Shown: piece after piece, positions 1 through 5,548 of the stretch
Numbering within the stretch: the first letter of the stretch is position 1
Layout: every line of letters begins with the position of its first letter
Source of the DNA: Desulfobulbus_C sp964551175
Lineage (GTDB): Bacteria; Desulfobacterota; Desulfobulbia; Desulfobulbales; Desulfobulbaceae
DNA length: 5,548 nucleotides
NCBI GenBank assembly: GCA_964551175.1
Contig: CAZKBZ010000143.1
Span: 1 to 5,548 of the forward strand
Direction of reading: 5' to 3'
Translations under genes and position numbers: made by a program
Notes under the pieces: model-generated
Told to the model about the DNA's origin: nothing
The model's database searches: none
What the model saw: only the letters and a program-made list of their open reading frames with translations

Positions 1-102
1 TCATTTTCCTGTGACACAGAGATCGGGCGAAAAGGCAATTTTTCAAGGTAGCCTACTGACAGAGTAGAGTTCCTGAACGTCCCTCAACAGCGGAGAGGTG
101 TA
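1..102. other. Leader region, possibly with the tail of an upstream gene
   Basis: No complete gene is visible here. All three plus-strand frames reach a stop early (TGA at 12-14, TAG at 49-51, TAG at 65-67), so an upstream plus-strand gene could end anywhere in the first 67 bases. The longest open frame covers 2-64 and would give 21 residues, too few to identify. No convincing promoter was found, so the exporter operon may be transcribed from further upstream. The 35 bases before the adaptor gene end in a purine-rich ribosome binding site. Confidence 0.35.
92..98 (+). promoter_or_regulatory. Ribosome binding site that supports the TTG start of the adaptor gene
   Basis: The purine run GGAGAGG ends four bases before the TTG at 103. 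Its GGAG core lies seven bases from that codon, which is normal Shine-Dalgarno spacing. There is no in-frame ATG nearby: the next in-frame ATG is more than 100 codons in, past the membrane anchor and the first lipoyl half. The site therefore fixes TTG as the start. Confidence 0.65.
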
Positions 103-1266
103 TTGAAACTACGGTCCCTGCTTGTCGTTATCCTGCTTGGAGTCTGCATTGCTGCAGTGTATGCATACCTGACCAGGGAAAAAGCGATAGCAGTTACCTG
201 TGCGGCGGCAGAAATTGGACCGGTTGAGTTTACGGTTGCCAATACCCGTGCCGGCACGGTGAAGGCTGCCCACCGGGCCAGGCTGGCGTCAGCCGTGGGC
301 GGACAGATTGCAACGCTGCCGGTGAAGGAAGGGGACAAAGTAGTGCAGGGCCAGGTTCTGTTGACCCTGTGGAACAAGGATATTGCTGCCCAACTGAAAC
401 TGGCCAGGCAGGAAGCAGTTGCCGCAGATATAGCTGCAGATGAGGCCTGCATTATGGCGGAACTTGCCTCCCGTTCGGCCCAACGTCTCACCCGGCTGAA
501 ACAGAAGAAGACCGTTTCCGAGGCCAGCTATGATGAGGCGGTGACCACTGCCCGGGCCAGGAAGGCGGCATGCGAGGCTGCTCAGGCACATCATCTGGCG
601 CTGCTGGCCAAGGTTGAAACAGTTCAGGCTGCCCTGGATAAAACTATCCTGCGAGCCCCTTTCTCAGGGATTATTGCCGAGGTTAACGGCGAAGCAGGCG
701 AATTTGTCACCCCCTCGCCACCCGGGATTGCCACCTTACCGGCCATAGATCTGATCAACACGGAAACCCTTTTTGTTTCAGCGCCCATTGATGAGATTGA
801 TGCTGCAAAAATACAGCCGGAAATGAAGGCAAGAATCACGCTTGATGCCTACCCTGATCAGGTTTTTTCCGGAACTGTCCGCCGTATCGCTCCCTATGTC
901 CTGGAGCGGGCCAAGCAGGCCCGCACAGTAGAGGTGGAAACTGAATTTGATAACGATACCCAGCCTGCCAACCTGTTGCCGGGCTACAGTGCGGATGTGG
1001 AAATTGTTGTTGCCTCCCGGAAAAAGGTGCTCAGGGTGCCCTCTGAAGCATTGATGGAAGGAGAGCGACTTTTTGTTTTCAACCCGGAGACAAGTCGGCT
1101 TGAACTGCGCAGTGTGGTAACAGGCCTAACAAACTGGCGTTTCAGCGAAATCGTGTCAGGCCTGCAGTCGGGAGAGCTGGTTATCACCTCAGTGGACCGT
1201 CAAGGGTTGCAGGACGGTGTACTGGTTACAAAAGATGACAAATCGATTGCAGGCCGTGAACAATGA
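103..1266 (+). CDS. HlyD/MacA-family periplasmic adaptor of an ABC exporter
   Basis: This is a membrane fusion (adaptor) subunit, which links an inner-membrane ABC transporter to an outer-membrane channel. The 387-residue protein starts at TTG. A hydrophobic anchor at about residues 5-23 holds the rest in the periplasm. The first half of a lipoyl domain lies at about 57-93 (GGQIATLPVKEGDKVVQGQ). An alpha-helical hairpin spans about 94-179, and the second lipoyl half starts at about 181 (ILRAPFSGIIAEV). Beta-barrel and membrane-proximal domains follow, with VPSEAL near residue 311. The hairpin tip carries Arg128, Leu132 and Ser139, matching the R-x3-L-x6-S motif known in adaptors that dock onto TolC. 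The length is usual for the family. The stop overlaps the ATPase start in ATGA, pointing to coupled translation. An RND-pump adaptor is the alternative, but the ABC genes directly downstream argue against it. The substrate is unknown. Confidence 0.9.
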   Translation: MKLRSLLVVILLGVCIAAVYAYLTREKAIAVTCAAAEIGPVEFTVANTRAGTVKAAHRARLASAVGGQIATLPVKEGDKVVQGQVLLTLWNKDIAAQLKLARQEAVAADIAADEACIMAELASRSAQRLTRLKQKKTVSEASYDEAVTTARARKAACEAAQAHHLALLAKVETVQAALDKTILRAPFSGIIAEVNGEAGEFVTPSPPGIATLPAIDLINTETLFVSAPIDEIDAAKIQPEMKARITLDAYPDQVFSGTVRRIAPYVLERAKQARTVEVETEFDNDTQPANLLPGYSADVEIVVASRKKVLRVPSEALMEGERLFVFNPETSRLELRSVVTGLTNWRFSEIVSGLQSGELVITSVDRQGLQDGVLVTKDDKSIAGREQ

Positions 1267-1955
1267 TCCGTCTGCAGGGGATCAGCCGCATTTTTAAAGT
1301 CGGCGGCCAGAATGTCCATGCACTGGATACAATCGATCTGCATGTTGCAGCCGGCGAATACCTGTCAGTCATGGGACCCTCCGGTTCCGGCAAATCAACC
1401 CTGCTCAATATTATCGGCCTGCTCGATTCACCTACCCGGGGCAGATACATCCTTGATGGCCATGATGTAACCAGTCTTGACGATGATAAACTTGCCCTGG
1501 TCCGTCGGGAAAAAATTGGTTTCATTTTTCAGTTTTTTCACCTGGTGCCAAGGCTCTCGGCCCGTCAGAACATTGAACTGCCCCTGCTGCTGGCCGGGGT
1601 AAACAGTCGCGAGCGAACCATCCGCAGCAACCAGGTTATTGAGGATTTCGGCCTTGCAGATCGGGCCCACCATCTTCCGGATGAATTATCCGGCGGCCAG
1701 CGGCAACGTGTGGCCATTGCCCGGGCGGTAATCAATAAACCGGCTGTTCTGTTGGCCGACGAACCCACCGGCAACCTGGATCAAAAATCAGGACTTGAGA
1801 TTGTCCGGCTTCTTGAGCGTCTCAATGCAGACGGGATTACGCTGATTGTTGTCACCCATGATCTGGAGATTGGTTCCCGGGCAGGACGATTTGTGAAGTT
1901 TGTGGATGGCCGAATTGTTGCAGACAATCGACAGGAGGGAAGGGGGGAAAAGTGA
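1263..1955 (+). CDS. ABC transporter ATPase, MacB/LolD type
   Basis: This is the cytoplasmic nucleotide-binding subunit that powers the permeases encoded downstream. All core motifs are visible in its 230 residues: Walker A GPSGSGKST at 38-46, Q-loop Gln90 in FIFQFFHLVP, signature LSGGQ at 142-146, Walker B LLADEP at 163-168 with catalytic Glu167, D-loop NLD at 171-173, and switch His199 in THD. The pattern LADEPTGNLD together with a length near 230 is typical of the MacB/LolD/FtsE/YknY group, which works by transmitting mechanical movement across the membrane. Unlike classical MacB, it is not fused to its permease. The ATG lies inside the stop of the adaptor gene (ATGA), with only a weak AGG upstream, so translation probably depends on coupling. 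LolD of a lipoprotein-release system is the main alternative. The MacA-like gene upstream makes an exporter of the MacAB/YknXYZ kind more likely. Confidence 0.93.
   Translation: MIRLQGISRIFKVGGQNVHALDTIDLHVAAGEYLSVMGPSGSGKSTLLNIIGLLDSPTRGRYILDGHDVTSLDDDKLALVRREKIGFIFQFFHLVPRLSARQNIELPLLLAGVNSRERTIRSNQVIEDFGLADRAHHLPDELSGGQRQRVAIARAVINKPAVLLADEPTGNLDQKSGLEIVRLLERLNADGITLIVVTHDLEIGSRAGRFVKFVDGRIVADNRQEGRGEK
1933..1947 (+). promoter_or_regulatory. Purine-rich ribosome binding region before the GTG start of permease 1
   Basis: AGGAGG at 1933-1938 and a G-run at 1942-1947 lie inside the 3' end of the ATPase gene, 13 and 4 bases before the GTG at 1952. Neither alone has ideal placement, but together with the GTGA overlap they support the GTG start. 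That start also leaves room for the short amphipathic N-terminus seen in MacB-type permeases before the first membrane segment. Confidence 0.5.
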
Positions 1956-3160
1956 GGAGTGGAGATATCCTGCGGTTTTCCCTGTTCTCCCTGTCTGCAG
2001 CCAGGATACGCAGTGGTCTGATGCTGCTGGCGATGTCCATCGGCGTGGCGGCAGTTATTGTGCTTACCGGGGTGGGGGACGGCGCACGCCTTTTTATCAC
2101 CGGTGAATTTGCAGCACTCGGCACAAACCTGGTTATCGTTCTTCCGGGTCGTGCCGAAACCGCAGCGGGTACGCCTTCCACCTTTGTCGGGGAAACACCA
2201 AGAGATTTGACCATTGGCGATGCCATGTCCCTGCAGCGGCTGACAGGAATTCGTTATGTTGCTCCTGTCAATGCCGGTGAAGTGGCCATTTCCTACCAGG
2301 GTCGTGAGCGGCGGGTACCCCTGCTTGGATCAACATCCTCGCTCATGGATATCAGGCATCTGCAGCTTGAGCGGGGAAGTTTTCTCCCTAAAGGTGATCC
2401 GGAGTCCATGCATTCGGTCTGTGTGCTGGGTGCAAAGGTAAGTCAGGAGCTGTTCGGCACGGCTCCGGTCCTGGGCGCCATTGTCAGGATAGGGGACTAC
2501 CGCTGCCGGGTTACAGGTATCCTGCGCTCAAAGGGGCGCTCAATGGGAATGGATACCCATGAGCTGGTGATCGTACCTGTGGCTTTTGCCCAGATGCTGC
2601 TGAACACGGAAGGGCTGTTCAGGATTATTCTTGAGGCAAAAGACTCCGCAACCATGGAGCAGTTGAGAGAGCAGATCCTGCAGCTTATCAGTAAACGTCA
2701 CCATGGCGAAAAAGACATCACCATTATTACCCAGGATTCCGTAGTTTCCACCTTTAACCGCATTTTCCATGTCTTGACCATGACCGTTGCCGGCATTGCG
2801 GCAATCAGCCTGATTGTTGCAGGTATTCTCATCATGAACGTAATGCTTGTTTCCGTGTCCCAGCGGACGGCTGAGATCGGCCTGTTCAAGGCACTGGGAG
2901 CCCGCAACAGTCAGATCATGCTGATGTTTCTGGTGGAGTCCGGCCTGCTGTCACTCATAGGCGGCGGTCTGGGACTTATAATCGGCATGGGAGGAATATG
3001 GGGAGTGGGCCGCTTTTACCCGGATCTGCAGGCCACGCCTCCCTGGTGGGCCATGGCCGCAGCTCTGGGAACCGCCCTGCTGACCGGGATAATTTTCGGG
3101 TTGCTGCCTGCCCGTCGTGCCGCCCGCCTGGACCCGATACAGGCTCTGGCCCGTCATTGA
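1952..3160 (+). CDS. FtsX/MacB-type ABC permease, first of two
   Basis: This is an inner-membrane subunit of the exporter, 402 residues long. The layout is the MacB type: one membrane helix near the N-terminus (about 22-42), a large periplasmic domain (about 45-273) and three C-terminal helices (about 276-300, 325-350, 366-386). Family motifs include GEFAALGTNLVIVLPGR at 51-67, the cytoplasmic coupling segment RTAEIGLFKALGA at 305-317, and the terminal PARRAARLDPIQALA at 386-400. The order corresponds to a MacB_PCD periplasmic core followed by an FtsX domain. The GTG start overlaps the ATPase stop (GTGA), and the next gene encodes a paralogous permease, so the two probably pair as a heterodimer on the shared ATPase. 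LolC/LolE-type lipoprotein release is an alternative, but the adaptor gene in the operon favours a tripartite exporter. Confidence 0.9.
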   Translation: MRSGDILRFSLFSLSAARIRSGLMLLAMSIGVAAVIVLTGVGDGARLFITGEFAALGTNLVIVLPGRAETAAGTPSTFVGETPRDLTIGDAMSLQRLTGIRYVAPVNAGEVAISYQGRERRVPLLGSTSSLMDIRHLQLERGSFLPKGDPESMHSVCVLGAKVSQELFGTAPVLGAIVRIGDYRCRVTGILRSKGRSMGMDTHELVIVPVAFAQMLLNTEGLFRIILEAKDSATMEQLREQILQLISKRHHGEKDITIITQDSVVSTFNRIFHVLTMTVAGIAAISLIVAGILIMNVMLVSVSQRTAEIGLFKALGARNSQIMLMFLVESGLLSLIGGGLGLIIGMGGIWGVGRFYPDLQATPPWWAMAAALGTALLTGIIFGLLPARRAARLDPIQALARH

Positions 3161-3177
3161 TGTACTGGTAACAGTTG

Positions 3178-4377
3178 ATGCTCTTTTACGACCTGTTCCA
3201 ACTTACCTTCAGAACAATCCGGACGAACCGGATGCATTCATTCCTGACAGGTCTGGGGATAGCTGTTGGTATTGGAACGGTTATCCTGCTCACTTCGCTG
3301 GGACAGGGGCTGCAGCAGTTTGTACTGGCTGAATTTACCCAGTTCGGCACCACTCTGATAGCCGTCAATCCCGGCCGGGTGACAACCATGGGCACGCCTC
3401 TTGGTGTTATAGGATCAGAACGGCTGCTTACCATGGAGGACAGCGAGGCTCTGAAAAGGCTGCGCCATGTTGATGCCGTGGTGCCCCTGGTCCAGGGAAA
3501 CGGCGAGGTTGAGGCGGCCGGCCGCAGGCGCAGAATTTCCATCTACGGGGTTGGTGCGGACATGGACATGGCCTTTCAGATGAAAGTCAGCAGCGGCCGC
3601 TTTCTGCCTGATGATAATCCCCGGGCAGCCCGGCCTTTTGTTGTCCTGGGCCATACAACCAGCCGTGAGTTGTTCGGCACGGAGAATCCGCTCGGCCGTC
3701 GTATCAGGATCGGCAATATTCCCAGCCGTATCATCGGTGTTATGGAGCCCAAGGGACAGATCCTGGGTTTTGACATGGATGATACGGTCTACCTGCCCAC
3801 AATACAGGCGCTGGATCTGTTTAACCGGGAGGGGTTGATGGAAATCGATGTCCTGTACAATGAGAATGCGGCGGTGGAAGAGGTCGTAGCCGCAATCAGA
3901 CGCACACTGATCCAGCGTCATGGCCAGGAGGATTTCACCATTACCACCCAGCAGCAGATGCTTGATGTGCTGGGCTCGGTTCTGGATATGCTGACCGCTG
4001 CAGTGGGAGCACTGGGCGGTATTTCATTACTGGTGGGCTGCGTAGGTATTCTGACAGTCATGATTATTGCCGTGCGTGAGCGGACTGCTGAGACAGGCCT
4101 GTTAAGAGCCATTGGTGCCACCAGGCGACAGATACTGATTATTTTCCTGGCTGAAGCTATGGTACTGTCAGGTCTTGGCGGGGCAGCAGGCCTGGCGCTG
4201 GGTATCTCCAGTGCCTGGCTGCTGCATGGGTTGATGCCGGTGCTGCCGGTACATACATCCTGGGGATATGTTCTGGTTGCGGAAATGCTGGCAATTGTTA
4301 TCGGGCTGCTGGCCGGCATTCTGCCGGCATACCATGCGGCCGGTCTGGATCCGGTTCAGGCGCTTCGTTCTGAATGA
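3178..4377 (+). CDS. FtsX/MacB-type ABC permease, second of two
   Basis: This is a second inner-membrane permease of 399 residues with the same design as its upstream neighbour: a first helix at about 22-41, a periplasmic core at about 45-265, then helices at about 272-298, 320-347 and 362-382. Shared family motifs are EFTQFGTTLIAVNPGR just after the first helix, ERTAETGLLRAIGATRRQI at 301-319 and the terminal LDPVQALRSE. Both permeases also share a PGR-x-GTP region and an ELFGT motif in the periplasmic domain. They differ at very many positions, so this is an old paralogue pair, not a recent duplication. The start is ambiguous: a TTG at 3175 directly precedes the ATG at 3178, and ATG was chosen as the stronger codon. 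No good Shine-Dalgarno site is seen. With only 17 bp after the previous stop, translation is probably coupled. Confidence 0.9.
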   Translation: MLFYDLFQLTFRTIRTNRMHSFLTGLGIAVGIGTVILLTSLGQGLQQFVLAEFTQFGTTLIAVNPGRVTTMGTPLGVIGSERLLTMEDSEALKRLRHVDAVVPLVQGNGEVEAAGRRRRISIYGVGADMDMAFQMKVSSGRFLPDDNPRAARPFVVLGHTTSRELFGTENPLGRRIRIGNIPSRIIGVMEPKGQILGFDMDDTVYLPTIQALDLFNREGLMEIDVLYNENAAVEEVVAAIRRTLIQRHGQEDFTITTQQQMLDVLGSVLDMLTAAVGALGGISLLVGCVGILTVMIIAVRERTAETGLLRAIGATRRQILIIFLAEAMVLSGLGGAAGLALGISSAWLLHGLMPVLPVHTSWGYVLVAEMLAIVIGLLAGILPAYHAAGLDPVQALRSE

Positions 4378-4392
4378 ATATCTCATTGGGCT

Positions 4393-4421
4393 TTGTCGAA
4401 TTATATGTTTGCTGATAGAAT
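4393..4421 (+). promoter_or_regulatory. Putative sigma70-type promoter for the protease gene
   Basis: TTGTCG at 4393-4398 resembles a -35 box (4 of 6 matches to TTGACA). TAGAAT at 4416-4421 resembles a -10 box (5 of 6 matches to TATAAT). They are separated by an ideal 17 bp. Transcription would start near 4428, giving a leader of about 27 bases that includes the ribosome binding site. The gap is also AT-richer than the flanking genes. This rests on consensus matching only, and read-through from the exporter operon remains possible because no terminator is evident. Confidence 0.4.
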
Positions 4422-4442
4422 GCAGAAAAAGATTTTTTGCTC

Positions 4443-4450
4443 AGGTGAGG
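4443..4450 (+). promoter_or_regulatory. Ribosome binding site of the protease gene
   Basis: AGGTGAGG lies four bases before the ATG at 4455. Its AGGTGA part matches the 3' portion of the Shine-Dalgarno consensus with six-base spacing. It supports this ATG, which is directly followed by a clear signal peptide. Confidence 0.65.
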
Positions 4451-4454
4451 AAGC

Positions 4455-5548
4455 ATGACCCGATTTATTGTTCTTTGTGTTTTACTGCTGTTGCCCTTCA
4501 GCATTTCAGCCCATGAAATTTACCTGACAAACGGAAAGCATATAACCACCAGCAGAGTTGAAAAACAGGGAGACAGCCTTCTCTATGAACAGTACGGAGG
4601 CATTGTTTCTATCGGGCTGGATCAGGTTGAAAAAATTGTGTACGGGAAGACAGCGGTCCGGCATCGGACAACCGATCGTATATCAGGTGAACGCACGCAA
4701 AAAGATATTGCTGCCCAGCTCAGGCAGACACTGGCTCCCAAGACACCCATTGAGAAAGCTAATCTGGCCACGGTTTTTATCAAGACAGCTGCCGGATCCG
4801 GATCCGGTTTTTTCCTTTCCAGTGATGGTCTGATTGTTACCAACCGGCATGTAGTGCGCGGCAGTCCGGCTGAAATGAAGAAACAAAGTCTGCAGATCGG
4901 TGAAGCTGAAAGAAAACTGAAGAGCTGGAAGCAACTGCTGGACCAGGAACAGAAGCGGCTGCAGCGCTCAGCAAAACAACTCCGCCGGAGAAAGCAGGAA
5001 ATTGAAGCATATGCCCGTTCAGCAGGCAGTCGCCCTGAGCAGGTAAACAGTGCCCGGACCACGCTGCAGGAAAACGAAAAAACCCTGCACAACTGGCAAA
5101 GCCGATATCAACAGCAGGTCAGGGAATATACAACACAGCAGCAGGAGTTCAGGGAAAAGACCGGTGAGTATCGTACCCGGATGAATAAACTTGCCTCGCA
5201 GCATCAGTTTGCCGTCACTCTGGCTGATGGGACGGTCAAACAGGCAGCCCTGTACAGGATCAGCGATCGTTTAGACCTTGCCCTGCTGAAGCTGAACGGC
5301 TATACCACGCCTTTTCTCCAGCCTCGGACAGGTCCTCCTTTACCCGTCGGTACTCCGATTTATGCCATCGGCTCTCCTCTGGGCCTGAAAGGATCGGTAA
5401 CCTCCGGTGTTGTCTCCAATAATCGCGGAGACTATATCCAGACCAATGCGGAAATCTATCCCGGCAACTCGGGTGGACCGCTGGTTACCGCAGAAGGGGA
5501 GGTGATTGGTGTCAATACCATGAAGAAGATCACAGACAAATTCGAGGG
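4455..5548 (+). CDS. Exported HtrA-like serine protease with a coiled-coil insert (3' end beyond window)
   Basis: A trypsin-like (S1C, HtrA/DegP class) protease predicted to act in the periplasm. The first 364 codons are present and the frame is still open at the window edge. Residues 1-19 form a Sec signal peptide, probably cut after SISA. Residues about 21-64 form a small beta-rich segment (EIYLTNGKHI to QVEKIVYG) of unproven function. The protease domain begins near 104. The triad is intact: His132 in TNRHVV, Asp274 in RLDLALLKL, and Ser339 in GNSGGPL. GSGSGFFLSSDGLIVTN before the His and YAIGSPLGL before the Ser are typical of the family. The oddity is the His-Asp distance of 142 residues, against about 30 in DegP. 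Residues about 139-250 are Gln/Glu/Lys/Arg-rich and predicted helical. Whether PDZ domains follow cannot be seen. The gene follows the exporter after 77 bp with its own probable promoter, so a functional link is unproven. Confidence 0.88.
   Translation, partial: MTRFIVLCVLLLLPFSISAHEIYLTNGKHITTSRVEKQGDSLLYEQYGGIVSIGLDQVEKIVYGKTAVRHRTTDRISGERTQKDIAAQLRQTLAPKTPIEKANLATVFIKTAAGSGSGFFLSSDGLIVTNRHVVRGSPAEMKKQSLQIGEAERKLKSWKQLLDQEQKRLQRSAKQLRRRKQEIEAYARSAGSRPEQVNSARTTLQENEKTLHNWQSRYQQQVREYTTQQQEFREKTGEYRTRMNKLASQHQFAVTLADGTVKQAALYRISDRLDLALLKLNGYTTPFLQPRTGPPLPVGTPIYAIGSPLGLKGSVTSGVVSNNRGDYIQTNAEIYPGNSGGPLVTAEGEVIGVNTMKKITDKFE

Noticed and set aside
53..67. A small hairpin CTACT/AGTAG with a five-base loop, possibly an upstream terminator.
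   Set aside because: The stem is only five base pairs, with no T-run after it, so it could be chance.
40..70. A possible promoter for the exporter operon (TTTTCA and TAGAGT).
   Set aside because: The boxes are weak matches and the 19-bp spacing is poor, so it was not called.
139..147. A cysteine in the adaptor's hydrophobic N-terminus that might mark a lipoprotein signal.
   Set aside because: The residue before Cys15 is Val, not Gly, Ala or Ser, and hydrophobic residues continue past the cysteine. A membrane anchor fits better.
3415..3921. A 168-residue open frame on the minus strand.
   Set aside because: It lies wholly inside the second permease gene, whose frame has clear family motifs. 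The opposite-strand protein has no recognisable domain and is a shadow.
4422..4440. An imperfect inverted repeat (GCAGAAAA paired with TTTTTTGC) that could be a terminator after the exporter operon.
   Set aside because: The stem is almost all A-T with one G-U pair and a three-base loop. No T-tract follows it, and it overlaps the putative transcript start of the protease gene.
4792..4807. A 16-bp perfect palindrome made of two GGATCC units, resembling an operator or recombination site.
   Set aside because: It lies within the protease coding region and encodes the Gly-Ser repeat that precedes the catalytic His in this family. Coding constraint explains it.
4622..5092. A 156-residue open frame on the minus strand rich in Cys, Ser and Phe.
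   Set aside because: It is the antisense shadow of the coiled-coil protease region. The plus frame has a signal peptide, a ribosome binding site and a catalytic triad.

Overview
The window looks like a Gram-negative chromosome of moderate, slightly GC-rich composition. The adaptor protein carries the hairpin-tip motif that docks onto TolC-type outer-membrane channels. The periplasmic protease has a Sec signal peptide. A deltaproteobacterial (Desulfobacterota-like) source would fit the gene style, but that is only an impression; no phylogenetic marker is present.

Bases 1-102 hold a short leader and possibly the last codons of an upstream gene. Bases 103-4377 form a tight four-gene plus-strand operon for a MacAB/YknXYZ-type ABC exporter: an HlyD/MacA-family periplasmic adaptor (TTG start), a MacB/LolD-type ATPase, and two different FtsX/MacB-type permeases. 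The first three genes are joined by 4-bp stop/start overlaps (ATGA, then GTGA). The second permease begins 17 bp after the first one stops. The likely machine is one ATPase dimer under a permease heterodimer, with the adaptor bridging to an outer-membrane channel encoded elsewhere. The substrate cannot be told from the sequence.

Bases 4378-4454 are a 77-bp AT-richer gap with a plausible sigma70-type promoter and a good ribosome binding site. From 4455 to the window edge runs a fifth gene, cut off at its 3' end. It encodes an exported trypsin-like serine protease of the HtrA/DegP class with an intact catalytic triad (His132, Asp274, Ser339). Its unusual feature is about 110 highly charged residues, predicted to form an antiparallel helical hairpin, inserted between the catalytic His and Asp. 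This is the most noteworthy observation in the window. No RNA genes, mobile elements, CRISPR arrays or long repeats were seen.
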